Assembly: GCA_002479215.1 (NCBI GenBank)
Contig: DLME01000266.1
Coordinates: 1 to 37,269 of the forward strand
Direction: 5' to 3'
Source of the DNA: Syntrophaceae bacterium UBA7544
GTDB lineage: Bacteria > Desulfobacterota > Syntrophia > Syntrophales > Smithellaceae
Length of the DNA: 37,269 nt
The position numbers and the translations under genes are program-made. The notes below the pieces were generated by a model. It saw only the letters and a program-made list of their open reading frames with translations, made no database searches and was not told where the DNA came from. Below are positions 9,010 to 17,583 of this stretch, piece by piece. Within the stretch, counting starts at the first letter, position 1. Every line of letters starts with the position of its first letter.

Positions 9010-9103
9010 TAATGAAACCCAAGCTTCAGAAACAGAGTGCATAACCTAAAGGTCACGTCACCGCTGAAGCTTGTAGGTTGAATTATCCCGTCGCTGGCGG
9101 GGC
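9010..9103 (-). repeat. Dispersed intergenic repeat element, copy 1
   Basis: Read on the minus strand this sequence matches the plus-strand sequence at 24472-24554. A first block ending ACAAGCTTCAG agrees at about 25 of 28 positions, and a second block from CACTCTGTTT to GGTTTCATTA agrees at 27 of 30. The 10-base arms CAAGCTTCAG (9020-9029) and CTGAAGCTTG (9064-9073) form a perfect stem. Copy 1 has about 24 extra bases in the loop. A CCCG/CGGG hairpin sits at the outer end in both copies. It fills the space between two convergent genes and starts directly after the synthetase stop codon. Confidence 0.75.
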
Positions 9104-9104
9104 A

Positions 9105-10022
9105 TTAAGGTATTCTTGGAGTGCCGATTACTTCTTTCATCAGCAATTGTATCTGCTGATCTTTCTCCTGCCATAACTGATGCACCCATCTGTGAAATGT
9201 AACACGAAAGTCCTTATCAGCAGCATAATCGCCGTGCAGGAGTTGTTTCGGCACTTCCATTGCTTGAAAGCGCACAATTATTCTCTTGACCTTGCCGCAG
9301 AGAAACTTCCAGAAGGTCGGAATGCCGTCGGGGTAAACTATCGTAATATTCAAAAGAGAATGAAACTTTTCGCCCAGCACATCCAAAGACAGCGCCATTC
9401 CGCCGGCTTTCGGGCGTAAAAGATGTTTGTATGGCGACTGTTGTCTGGCGTGCTTTGTCTTGGTAACGCGCGTCCCTTCGACAAAATTCATTACGCTGGT
9501 CGGAGTATGCACAAACTTCTCGCAAGCCAGGCGTGTTGTTGCGAAATCTTTACCTTTTTGTTCGGGATGCTTTTTTAAATATTCGACACTATGGCGGCGC
9601 AGAAAAGGAAAATCCATCGCCCACCAGGCAATGCCCATCACCGGCACCCAGATAAGTTCTTGTTTCAGAAAAAATTTCATCAAAGGAATGCGCCGATTCA
9701 GCAGATGCTGCATTACGAAAATATCTACCCAGGACTGGTGGTTACTGATAACCAGATACCAGCCGTGATAATTCAATCCTTCCAGTCCCTGCACATCCCA
9801 TTTAGTATTTTGGGTCAGGCGCATCCATCCGCTGTTGCACGAAATCCAGTTTTCCGCGAGCCACGGCAAAATCCTATTGAACAGGCGACGTAAAGGCGAA
9901 AACGGTAACAGAAATTTCAGAATGGAAAACACAAACACGAGCATCGGCCAAAACAGAACATTCAAACCAAAAAGCAGCGATGCAATGATTCCCCGCACCA
10001 GGGGCGGCAAAAAATTCAGCAC
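9105..10022 (-). CDS. Membrane 1-acyl-sn-glycerol-3-phosphate acyltransferase-like protein (YihG-type)
   Basis: This 305-residue LPLAT/PlsC-family protein would esterify a lysophospholipid or related acceptor at the inner membrane. One or two hydrophobic N-terminal segments (about residues 10-45) precede the catalytic motif NHQSWVD (NHx4D). The substrate-binding segment FVEGTR and a downstream proline (VYPDG) are also present. The extended FLRR and EGTR surroundings and length resemble the YihG branch more than the short PlsC proteins. Translation appears to start at a GTG (complement of 10020-10022) with a distant GGAG upstream. It is convergent with the acyl-CoA synthetase. Confidence 0.85.
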   Translation of the reverse strand: MLNFLPPLVRGIIASLLFGLNVLFWPMLVFVFSILKFLLPFSPLRRLFNRILPWLAENWISCNSGWMRLTQNTKWDVQGLEGLNYHGWYLVISNHQSWVDIFVMQHLLNRRIPLMKFFLKQELIWVPVMGIAWWAMDFPFLRRHSVEYLKKHPEQKGKDFATTRLACEKFVHTPTSVMNFVEGTRVTKTKHARQQSPYKHLLRPKAGGMALSLDVLGEKFHSLLNITIVYPDGIPTFWKFLCGKVKRIIVRFQAMEVPKQLLHGDYAADKDFRVTFHRWVHQLWQEKDQQIQLLMKEVIGTPRIP

Positions 10023-10215
10023 AGTGATTCTAAAACTCCAATACTTGATTTTGATGAGGGTGCATTAACATTACTACTAGATTAGGTCAAAGAATTAATA
10101 TTAATGCTTCTGCCGATTTTTTAAAATCTCGCTAACCCTCATATCTACCTCTACTTCGTCCTTGTTCGCCACGCGGTGAATTTTATGGAGCGAAAACCAC
10201 AACAGTCCTTTCCCC

Positions 10216-10244
10216 TTGTATCAATGTCATTTTAGATGTATATT
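10216..10244 (+). promoter_or_regulatory. Possible promoter of the glycyl radical enzyme operon
   Basis: TTGTAT (10216-10221), a 17-base spacer and TATATT (10239-10244) are a weak -35 and a good -10. An inverted repeat ATGTA-N7-TACAT (10236-10252) overlaps the -10 and could be an operator. A 12-base palindrome ATTAATATTAAT lies at 10094-10105. Confidence 0.35.
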
Positions 10245-10306
10245 TTTTACATGATCAGATCGCCAATCATTATTAATTTTTTCAACCAGACGAAAAGGAG
10301 AGAGCA

Positions 10307-12820
10307 ATGAATACCTCAGCAGCACGTAAGACGGCTCAGAAGATAAAGGAACCAAAAAACCTTTCCGCGCGAATAACCTGGCTAAGGGATTACTATTTCC
10401 AGGGGGCGAGTCGCGCCTGGAATAATGAATTTACCGCCTGGACTACAGGTACCTCCTGGGATGTGCAGTTCGATGAAATGACCTTTTATATTGTGCCCGA
10501 GACATATCCCTTCCTCCAACCTTTCCGCATCTCCATGCAGCAGAACGCGAAACCCGTGAAACTCCATCCGGATTTTTGGTCCTGGAGCCTGCCCGAACGC
10601 AAGGCATGGTTCGTCAAAGAAGTGATGGTGAAATGTGTTCCCCAGGAGATTCTGCCGGGTGACCTTATTGCGGGCGGCCGTTTCAATCTTCAGACATCCA
10701 TGTGCTGGAACGAAAAAGAAGCAAAAGAGCGCGACGGATTCATCTACGGCAAGAAGGGCGTGCGCGCTCAGATGAAGTGGTTCCACGATCATGGCTACGG
10801 CAACTCGGGAGCCACAAGTGGTCATCTCATTCCCGGATACGAACGGGCACTGAAGATCGGGTGGAAAGGAGTCTGCAAAGACCTTGAAGAAAGATATAAC
10901 GCCCTGTCCCCGAAAGACAAGAAGGGCAAAAGAGGTGCTCAATTACGGGCCATGATTACAGCCTCCACCATGCCCGGGGAACTGGCTGGGAAATACGCCA
11001 ACTTGTGTGAAAAGCTCGCCGCAGCGGAGAAAAATGCAACCCGCAGGGACGAGCTTACGCAGATGGCGAAAAATTTGCGGGTACCCTGGGAGCCGGCTCA
11101 GACCTTCTGGGAGGCTGTGCAGGCTTTATGGCTCACGCATATGCTGGTCATGAGCGATGAAAACTACCCGGGACCGGGCGTTTCCTTCGGGAGGATCGAT
11201 CAGTACCTGCTGCCCTACTGGCAGTACTCACTGAAAAACGGCATGGATAGAGAGTTCGGCAAGGAAATACTGAAATGCTTCTGGATTCACGCCAATACAG
11301 TCTACGACGCCATGATCGGCATCGGCAATCAAGGCATCACCTCGGGTTACGGCCAGCTTATCACACTTGCGGGCGTGGGACCCGGCGGCAGAGACATGAC
11401 TAATGACCTGACTTATGCCATGCTGGAAGTCATTGATGACATGTCGCCCCTCCTGGAGCCCAAACCCAACGTGCGCCTTCATCGGGGCACTCCGGAGGAG
11501 CTGTTGGACAAGGTGGTAGACATGATTTCGATGAGTCAGGGCGCGCCATTCCTACTCAACTTCGATGAGCGCTCCATGGCCGGAATGATGTGCGAAGCCA
11601 GGAAGGCAGGCGTTACCCATCTCATCAACGAAAACAATGTCCACGACTATTCGCCGGTCGGCTGTCTGGAAAACACCATGCAAGGCAATGACCGTTCCGG
11701 CACGGTAGACAATAATCTCGACCTGCTGAAGGCCGTGGAACTAGCGCTCAATAACGGCAAAGATTTCCATGTGTTTGTTGACCCTATCACGGGTAAGAGC
11801 GAGAAAATCAAGCAGGATGGCCCCAAGACGGGTGACGCTGTGGCATTTGCCACCTGGGAGCAGTTCTGGAATTCCTATGCCGAACAAACCCGGTTCATCA
11901 TTAAACGCTGTGCAGAGCTCTACGAGCAATCGGAATCCATAAGAGTCCGGTTCTGTCCTACACCATACCTTTCCTGTCTGGTCAAGGGTTGCGCGGAAAA
12001 GGGGCTGGATATAACTGAAGGCGGGGCTGAACTGAGCTTCACCACGCTGGAGGCAATAGCATTTGCCACTACCGTTGATTCCCTTTTGGCCGTCAAACAC
12101 CTGGTGTTCGACAAAAAAGAGTGCACTATGGCCGAACTTATTCAGGCACTAAAAGCCAACTGGAAAGGTTATGAAAAGCTTCAGGCAAAAGCCAGATTCA
12201 AGGCCCCCAAATACGGCCGGGATGACGACGAGGCGGATGCCATGGCCAAAGCCGTCATGGACTTATGGTGCGAGGAGACCTGGAAGCGCAGGACCGTCTC
12301 CACAAACCGGCAATTCCGCCCCGGCATGTTGAGCTGGAATTACTGGGTGGGTGACGGTTTTATTCTGCCGGCAAGTCCCGACGGCAGACCAAAGGGCAGA
12401 TTCCTGTCCAATGCTATATGTCCTTCCAACGGGGCTGATATCAATGGTCCTACAGCCAACGCCAACTCCGTGGGCAAAGCCTTAGGTGGCAGGGATACGG
12501 CAGGCAAAGGCGACCTTCAGGGATATTACAACTGCCTGCCTAACGGCGCTAGCCACACCATCACAATTAATCCCTCTCTCTTGAATAGCCCGGAACACCG
12601 GGATAAGTTCAAAGCCTTTCTTCAAGGCTATACGGAAAACGGAGGAAGTGCTCTGCAGATCAATATGCTGGATGCCGACATGCTGCGTGACGCCCAGAAG
12701 AGGCCGGAAGACTACCGCTCACTGCTGGTTCGGATCACGGGATACAACGCCTATTTCACAAGTATCGGACGAGAATTGCAGGACGAAGTCATTGCCAGAA
12801 TTAGCCATGGGGCTCTGTAG
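10307..12820 (+). CDS. Glycyl radical enzyme (pyruvate formate-lyase superfamily), substrate unassigned
   Basis: This 837-residue protein is a glycyl radical enzyme. The C-terminal radical loop RITGYNAYF carries the glycine at 812, followed by IGRELQDEVIAR. The thiyl-radical cysteine is Cys453 in PVGCLENTMQGNDRSGT, and the C-x-E arrangement (Glu455) is that of dehydratases, lyases and decarboxylases of the family. Other landmarks are HDHGYGNSGATSGHLIPGYE (160-179), GGAELSF (572-578) and SPDGRPKGRFL (690-700). Fumarate-adding (benzyl- or alkylsuccinate synthase) function is unlikely because Cys-x-Glu is present and no small subunits flank the gene. SD AAGGAG (10295-10300) precedes the ATG. The activase starts 9 bases after the stop, so the pair is an operon. 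Candidate chemistries are decarboxylation, dehydration or C-N/C-S cleavage; the sequence alone does not decide. Confidence 0.9.
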   Translation: MNTSAARKTAQKIKEPKNLSARITWLRDYYFQGASRAWNNEFTAWTTGTSWDVQFDEMTFYIVPETYPFLQPFRISMQQNAKPVKLHPDFWSWSLPERKAWFVKEVMVKCVPQEILPGDLIAGGRFNLQTSMCWNEKEAKERDGFIYGKKGVRAQMKWFHDHGYGNSGATSGHLIPGYERALKIGWKGVCKDLEERYNALSPKDKKGKRGAQLRAMITASTMPGELAGKYANLCEKLAAAEKNATRRDELTQMAKNLRVPWEPAQTFWEAVQALWLTHMLVMSDENYPGPGVSFGRIDQYLLPYWQYSLKNGMDREFGKEILKCFWIHANTVYDAMIGIGNQGITSGYGQLITLAGVGPGGRDMTNDLTYAMLEVIDDMSPLLEPKPNVRLHRGTPEELLDKVVDMISMSQGAPFLLNFDERSMAGMMCEARKAGVTHLINENNVHDYSPVGCLENTMQGNDRSGTVDNNLDLLKAVELALNNGKDFHVFVDPITGKSEKIKQDGPKTGDAVAFATWEQFWNSYAEQTRFIIKRCAELYEQSESIRVRFCPTPYLSCLVKGCAEKGLDITEGGAELSFTTLEAIAFATTVDSLLAVKHLVFDKKECTMAELIQALKANWKGYEKLQAKARFKAPKYGRDDDEADAMAKAVMDLWCEETWKRRTVSTNRQFRPGMLSWNYWVGDGFILPASPDGRPKGRFLSNAICPSNGADINGPTANANSVGKALGGRDTAGKGDLQGYYNCLPNGASHTITINPSLLNSPEHRDKFKAFLQGYTENGGSALQINMLDADMLRDAQKRPEDYRSLLVRITGYNAYFTSIGRELQDEVIARISHGAL

Positions 12821-12829
12821 GATCGTTCG

Positions 12830-13888
12830 ATGAGCGCAAACGAGAAAAATATTTCAGGAACAGTACTGAGAATACAGCGCATGTCCACCGAGGATGGACC
12901 GGGCATCAGGAGTACTATCTTCTTCAAAGGTTGTCCGCTTTCCTGTGTCTGGTGTCATAATCCGGAAAGTATATCACCCCAAGTGCAGGTACACTGGGCA
13001 AAGACCATGTGCCTTGGCTGCCGGAGTTGTATAGAGGCATGCTCGAAAGGGGCTCTGGCGATGGCACAACCCGGCATTGTTATCGATCGGCTGGTGTGCA
13101 ATTCCTGCGCCGCTTGTGTGCAGGCCTGCCCATCAACAGCAATGGATATCTACGGAGAAAACTGCAAGCCCGATGATCTGGCGCATGAAGTTATGAAAGA
13201 TAAAGTGTACTTCCAGAAGTCAGGGGGCGGAGTGACCTTATCGGGCGGCGAACCAACGATGCAGCCGCTTTTTGCCAAAGAGCTGCTTTCCGCTTTCCAA
13301 CAAAGCGGCCTCCATACAGCTCTGGATACATGCGGACAATGTTCGTGGGAAACCCTGGAGGCACTCCTGCCACATACAGATATGGTAATGTATGATCTCA
13401 AGGAGATCGATCCGGATAAACATAAAAAATTCACCGGTATTTCCAATACCAGAATACTCGAAAACCTTATCAGGCTTGGTCGCTCCATGAAGGAGCGCGG
13501 ACTGCCCGGCGAGCTCTGGATACGCACACCCCTGATACCGGACTTCACAGCCACACCGCAGAACATCAAAGGCATCGGAGCCTTTATCAAAGAACACCTG
13601 GGAGAAATTATCGGCAGATGGGAGCTTTGCACCTTCAATAACCTGTGCACTCATAAATACGAGAGCTTGGGAATCGATTGGGCATTTAAAAAAACCGGCC
13701 TGATTTCCCACGAAGAAGCTGGAAGCCTGGCTTCCCTGGCACGGGATTCGGGAGTCGACGCCGGGATCGTTCACTTGAGCGGACCCATGAGAAATGCCGA
13801 CTCAACTGAATCTATGGTAGACAGGCCACATAAAAGTGTCATCAACGACGATGTTAGCGAATGCAGAAGTGAGGGAGGTTACGCATGA
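12830..13888 (+). CDS. Glycyl radical enzyme activating protein (radical SAM)
   Basis: This 352-residue protein generates the glycyl radical on the upstream enzyme. The radical-SAM cluster motif is Cys35-x3-Cys39-x2-Cys42 (GCPLSCVWCHN). A ferredoxin-like insert follows with two complete four-cysteine sets: CLGCRSCIEAC (61-71) and CNSCAACVQAC (90-100). The SAM-binding SGGEP lies at 138-142. Two extra clusters are typical of activases for dehydratase, decarboxylase and C-N lyase type enzymes; activases of pyruvate formate-lyase itself lack them. It starts 9 bases after the enzyme gene and overlaps the next gene by four bases (ATGA). The C-terminal 30 residues, rich in Asp, Ser and Glu, extend past the usual end. 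Confidence 0.92.
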   Translation: MSANEKNISGTVLRIQRMSTEDGPGIRSTIFFKGCPLSCVWCHNPESISPQVQVHWAKTMCLGCRSCIEACSKGALAMAQPGIVIDRLVCNSCAACVQACPSTAMDIYGENCKPDDLAHEVMKDKVYFQKSGGGVTLSGGEPTMQPLFAKELLSAFQQSGLHTALDTCGQCSWETLEALLPHTDMVMYDLKEIDPDKHKKFTGISNTRILENLIRLGRSMKERGLPGELWIRTPLIPDFTATPQNIKGIGAFIKEHLGEIIGRWELCTFNNLCTHKYESLGIDWAFKKTGLISHEEAGSLASLARDSGVDAGIVHLSGPMRNADSTESMVDRPHKSVINDDVSECRSEGGYA

Positions 13889-14736
13889 AAAAGAAATTAA
13901 CGCGTTTCGATGAAAATGACCTGAAACATTTTGAGCCTGAAGCCAAAGTGGGGTTGATCGCTACCGTAAATCCGGAAGGCCTGCCCCATATAACCCTCAT
14001 CACAGCCCTGCAGGCAAAAACTCCGACCAAACTCATCTGGGGACAGTTTTCGGAAGGACAAAGCAAACAGAATGTGAAGACCAACCCTAAGACGGGCTTT
14101 CTTATCATGACTTTGGATAGAAGCCTCTGGCGAGGTAAGGCTCTCTGGACCGGCAAGACCACTCATGGCGAAGACTACGAGATGTTCAACAATAAGCCCA
14201 TGTTCCGGTATAACGCCTACTTCGGCATTCACACTGTGCACTACATGGATCTTGTGGAGACTTATGGTCGGGAGTCTCTGCCCCTTGTACAGATCGGTCT
14301 GGGATCAATTCTGACAATGGCCTCAAAGTCCGCCGCCAGGCAAAAAAACAGCACCCAGCGCATCTTAAAGCCCTGGGCCGAAGGCCTGTTTAACCGTCTC
14401 GATAGCATCAAGTTCCTCTCTTATATCGGCGAGGATGGTTTCCCGGTCCTTATACCGCTCATTCAGTGTCAGGCGACAGACAGCACGAGGCTCGCCTTCT
14501 CCCCTCTGGCCTACAAAGACGAATTAAACGCTCTGCGGCAGGATTCATCAGTTGCCGTATTCGGACTCACCCTAGATATGGAGGATGTTCTGGTTCGGGG
14601 TATTTTTACCGGATTTGAGAGACACCGGGGGATCATGCTGGGGTGCGTGGATATTAAGTGGGTATATAACCCCATGCCGCCAAAACCCGGACAAATTTAC
14701 CCCGTGCAAGAACTTAGAGCAGTGGTTAACTTCTAA
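13885..14736 (+). CDS. Duplicated split-barrel (pyridoxamine 5'-phosphate oxidase-like) protein
   Basis: This 283-residue protein appears to contain two copies of the FMN/heme split-barrel fold. The first begins around residue 20 (VGLIATVNPEGLPHITLITA). The second begins around residue 175 (FLSYIGEDGFPVLIPLI). Each shows the xxG(L/F)P strand-turn typical of pyridoxamine 5'-phosphate oxidase-like proteins. The ATGA overlap with the activase suggests translational coupling, with GGGAGG upstream as SD. Its constant partner role is unknown to me. As an inference it could donate electrons to the activase, sense redox state or oxygen, or act on the product of the radical enzyme. Flavin binding is predicted, not shown. 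No clear terminator follows; the next gene is convergent. Confidence 0.7.
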   Translation: MKKKLTRFDENDLKHFEPEAKVGLIATVNPEGLPHITLITALQAKTPTKLIWGQFSEGQSKQNVKTNPKTGFLIMTLDRSLWRGKALWTGKTTHGEDYEMFNNKPMFRYNAYFGIHTVHYMDLVETYGRESLPLVQIGLGSILTMASKSAARQKNSTQRILKPWAEGLFNRLDSIKFLSYIGEDGFPVLIPLIQCQATDSTRLAFSPLAYKDELNALRQDSSVAVFGLTLDMEDVLVRGIFTGFERHRGIMLGCVDIKWVYNPMPPKPGQIYPVQELRAVVNF

Positions 14737-14788
14737 TAGGGAAAATTTAAATCGTATCGGAGCACTGCTGTGTTCAATGATAAGTATT

Positions 14789-15718
14789 TTAAATATTGAG
14801 CAGTTTTTTCGCGTTTGCGCCGAGAAGCATTTCAATTTCATTCTGGGTAAATTTTGCGTCATCCGGCGCTTTAGTTGCCAAATACTTTATGGCCGTAACA
14901 AAATCTTTTTCCGATAACACGCCCCAGGTAAAGGGACTATCAGTACCAAACAGAACTCTTTCCAGCCCAAAAGCATCCATTACTTCCCTTATAATACGGG
15001 CGAATTTCGGATAATCAGTTTTGGCCATATCCTGCGAAACGGAAATATCGGTATAGAGGTTTGGCCTTTGCCACCCGAAGGAACAAAGCTGCGGCCGGTA
15101 TCCATAAGCCATATGGGCGGCGATGACATTAACTTCAGGAAAGCTCAGCAGCATTTTATCCAGATAAATCGAGTCGCAGTATCTGCTGGATGTAGGAACG
15201 ATACTGGGGCCGGTATGAGTTATCACCGGAATCCCATAATCCGCGATTGATTCAATCAGTTTTAGCGTTGCCGATTCCTCCGGGTTGAATCCCGCGCTCG
15301 GATGCAACTTCAGCCCCTTTGCGTCCCATTCTTCAACACATTTCTGGACAAACTTTATGGCGCCTCGCCTTCTAGGATCGATATGCACAAAGGGAATAAT
15401 TTTATCCTAGTACTTTTTCACGACTTTGAAAATAATTTTGTTTTGTTCTTCGATGCAAACTTCCGGTTCTCCCGTTAAAAGACCGGTGTCAAAAAGAAAA
15501 ACAACTGTCTTATCAATTCCGGCTTTCTCCATTTGCTCCAGATATTTCTCTCCGGTGATATCGAAATACAGAGGAGACACTTTTGTTTGAATATCTTCTC
15601 TGGAAAATGGCAAGCCCCTGCGCAGTATGATTCGATGTATCATCCGGGCGTAATTCCTCCAAAAATTTTCGGAAAACCAGTCTTCGGCCACAAAGTGCCG
15701 GTGAATATCAATAATCAT
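14789..15718 (-). pseudogene. Amidohydrolase-family metal-dependent hydrolase interrupted by in-frame TAG
   Basis: The minus-strand frame encodes one amidohydrolase-2 type protein of about 309 codons. A single TAG (complement of 15407-15409) splits it. The part before it has 103 residues starting MIIDIHRHF, with the HxH metal motif. The part after it has 206 codons in the same frame, continuing DKIIPFVHIDPRRRG and GLKLHPSAGF and including THTGPS, AAHMAYG and VLFGTDSPFTWG with the remaining expected metal ligands. A GTG at 15388 could restart translation. The codon could derive from CAG or GAG by one change. A fresh nonsense mutation or a base-call error is most likely, because both halves are otherwise intact; readthrough or recoding is the alternative. 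GGGAAGG precedes the ATG. The family includes hydrolases and decarboxylases. Confidence 0.8.
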
Positions 15719-15860
15719 TTTTGCCTTCCCTTTCTTTTATCAAAATGGGAATTCGCTTTTACTTTCAAAAAAAATTTGATTAAAACGTACCTACAATTAT
15801 CTTGGGTATAAAAAAGTGTTAGATTTATTTTTTACTAATGAGACACCAACAAATTTATTT

Positions 15861-15935
15861 TGGTAGTCCCACGGGGAGTTGAACCCCGGTTTCCGGCGTG
15901 AGAGGCCAGCGTCCTAACCACTAGACGATGGGACC
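15861..15935 (-). tRNA. tRNA-Glu (anticodon CUC)
   Basis: The minus strand folds as a complete cloverleaf: acceptor GGTCCCA with TGGGACT (a G-U first pair), anticodon stem CTGGC/GCCGG around loop CTCTCAC giving CUC, T stem CGGGG/CCCCG, and an encoded CCA end. It follows tRNA-Gln with a single-base spacer (15936) and is probably processed from the gltX transcript. Confidence 0.9.
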
Positions 15936-15936
15936 A

Positions 15937-16010
15937 TGGCTGGGGGACCAGGATTCGAACCTGGGTAGTAGGGTTCAGAGCCCTAAGTCCTGCCGCTAGA
16001 CGATCCCCCA
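15937..16010 (-). tRNA. tRNA-Gln (anticodon CUG)
   Basis: The minus strand folds as a cloverleaf: acceptor TGGGGGA/TCCCCCA with the U1-A72 pair typical of bacterial tRNA-Gln, anticodon stem TAGGG/CCCTA around CTCTGAA giving CUG, T stem CCAGG/CCTGG and an encoded CCA end. It starts 114 bases after the gltX stop codon. Confidence 0.92.
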
Positions 16011-16124
16011 GCAGAAGTGATCAATGTGAGGGCAGAGTATCTATTCAATCATATTATAAAAGTCAAGACGAAATCGATGTTCCGCCAACCTGTGGCGAAG
16101 TTAATCAGCTTACTTTTTCCAGAA

Positions 16125-17525
16125 TTATTTTTGCGCTTCAATATAGGCCACCGCGTCTTGAATTCTCTTTTCCACGCGGTTTTTGCCTAAAGTAACCATG
16201 ACCTCATCAATGCCGGGGCTCACGGTTTTTCCGGTGAGTGCGACTCGCAGGGGTTGCGCGATAACTTTGAGTTTAATTTCTCGCTTTTGAGCAAAGGCCT
16301 TAAGAAAATCTTCAATTCCTTCTTTGCTGAAATTTGTAAGCGAGGGCAGTCCCGCAACAATCTCTTTTAAATAAACGGCAACTGCGGGCTGAAGAAATTT
16401 TTGCGCCGCCTCCTTTTCATATTGAACTTTTTCGGCAAAATAAAAATCGGCGCTGCCAGCCAACTCTATGAGCGTTTTTACCCGCGGTTGTAAATCGGCA
16501 ATCACGCTGCATACTAATTCAGCGTCGGCCTTGCCTGCGGCCTCAGACCAAATAGGTTTCATCTCTTCGGAGAGGCGTTCCGGTTTTGCCCCCTTTATAT
16601 AATGAGCGTTGAGCCAGAGCAGTTTTTCGGGATTGAAAACCGCGGGTGATTTGCCCACTGCTTCCAGAGAAAACAAATCAATTAATTTCGTAAGTGAAAA
16701 TATTTCTTGATCGCCATGCGCCCAACCCAGGCGCACCAGATAGTTAACGAGCGCTTCCGGTAGGTATCCCATTTCCTTATAAGCCATCACCGAAGTCGCT
16801 CCGTGGCGCTTACTGAGACGCGCCTTGTCCGAACCGAGAATCATGGGAACATGGGCAAACTTAGGGACAGCAAAATTCAGTGCCTGGTAGAGCAAAATCT
16901 GGCGCGGTGTGTTATTGACATGGTCATCGCCACGGATGACATGGGTAATGTTCATCAACGCATCATCGACAACTACAGCAAAGTTATAGGTCGGGTAGCC
17001 ATCGCTACGCTCAATGATCAAATCGTCAAGCTCTTCATTATTAAAACTAATGTTTCCTTTAATTAGATCTTCGACAATTGTCGCACCTGTTTGCATGCCG
17101 CGAAAACGTACAACGCTGCCCGCCGATTTATCCAACTTTTTATCGCGGCAAGTGCCGTCATATTTGGGCTTTTTACTTGCTGCCAGAGCCCGTTTTCTTT
17201 TTGTTTCCAATTCTTCCGGTGTACAGGTGCAATAATAAGCTTTGCCTTCATTGATTAATTTTTGCACCATCTCCCGGTGCAAACCGACCCGCTCGGCCTG
17301 AAAATACGGCCCTTCATCCCAGTTTAAGCCCAGCCAATTCATGGCATCGAGGATGGCTTTTGTTGATTTGTCGGTTGAACGCGCCTGATCGGTATCTTCG
17401 ATCCGCAAGACAAATTCACCACTGTGATGACGGGTGAAAAGCCAGTTAAAAAGAGCAGTTCGCGCCCCGCCAATGTGCAGAAAACCGGTCGGCGAAGGCG
17501 CAAAGCGGGTTCTAATTTTTTTCAT
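16125..17525 (-). CDS. gltX: Glutamyl-tRNA synthetase
   Basis: This 466-residue class I synthetase charges tRNA-Glu with glutamate, and probably tRNA-Gln too. The HIGH-type motif is in FAPSPTGFLHIGGARTA (8-24) and the KMSKS-type motif is KARLSKRHGA (234-243). The zinc site Cys99-x-Cys101 with Tyr122 and Cys126 is present. Length is normal. Most deltaproteobacteria lack a glutaminyl-tRNA synthetase and use a non-discriminating GluRS plus the GatCAB amidotransferase. The two downstream genes are exactly tRNA-Gln and tRNA-Glu, with no clear terminator between, which fits that model and suggests cotranscription. A strong promoter lies at 17554-17583. Confidence 0.95.
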   Translation of the reverse strand: MKKIRTRFAPSPTGFLHIGGARTALFNWLFTRHHSGEFVLRIEDTDQARSTDKSTKAILDAMNWLGLNWDEGPYFQAERVGLHREMVQKLINEGKAYYCTCTPEELETKRKRALAASKKPKYDGTCRDKKLDKSAGSVVRFRGMQTGATIVEDLIKGNISFNNEELDDLIIERSDGYPTYNFAVVVDDALMNITHVIRGDDHVNNTPRQILLYQALNFAVPKFAHVPMILGSDKARLSKRHGATSVMAYKEMGYLPEALVNYLVRLGWAHGDQEIFSLTKLIDLFSLEAVGKSPAVFNPEKLLWLNAHYIKGAKPERLSEEMKPIWSEAAGKADAELVCSVIADLQPRVKTLIELAGSADFYFAEKVQYEKEAAQKFLQPAVAVYLKEIVAGLPSLTNFSKEGIEDFLKAFAQKREIKLKVIAQPLRVALTGKTVSPGIDEVMVTLGKNRVEKRIQDAVAYIEAQK

Positions 17526-17553
17526 CGTTGTATTTTCCTTATTTCTTTTGGTT

Positions 17554-17583
17554 TTTATAGGATTGAGAGCCGTCTTTTGTCAA
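17554..17583 (-). promoter_or_regulatory. Promoter of gltX and the tRNA genes
   Basis: On the minus strand TTGACA (complement of 17578-17583), an 18-base spacer and TATAAA (complement of 17554-17559) form a near-consensus sigma70 promoter about 30 bases before the gltX ATG. Confidence 0.7.

Noticed and set aside
10307..12820. Alkylsuccinate or benzylsuccinate synthase assignment for the glycyl radical enzyme
   Set aside because: The active site is Cys-x-Glu and no small subunit genes flank it, unlike fumarate-adding enzymes; the length alone is not evidence.
15407..15409. TAG as a pyrrolysine codon
   Set aside because: No pyrrolysine genes are visible in the window, and amidohydrolases are not a known pyrrolysine family; a one-base change from CAG or GAG is simpler.
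16080..16110. Hairpin CGCCA/TGGCG after gltX on the minus strand
   Set aside because: Only 5 bp and no T-run follows, so it is not a convincing terminator between gltX and the tRNA genes.
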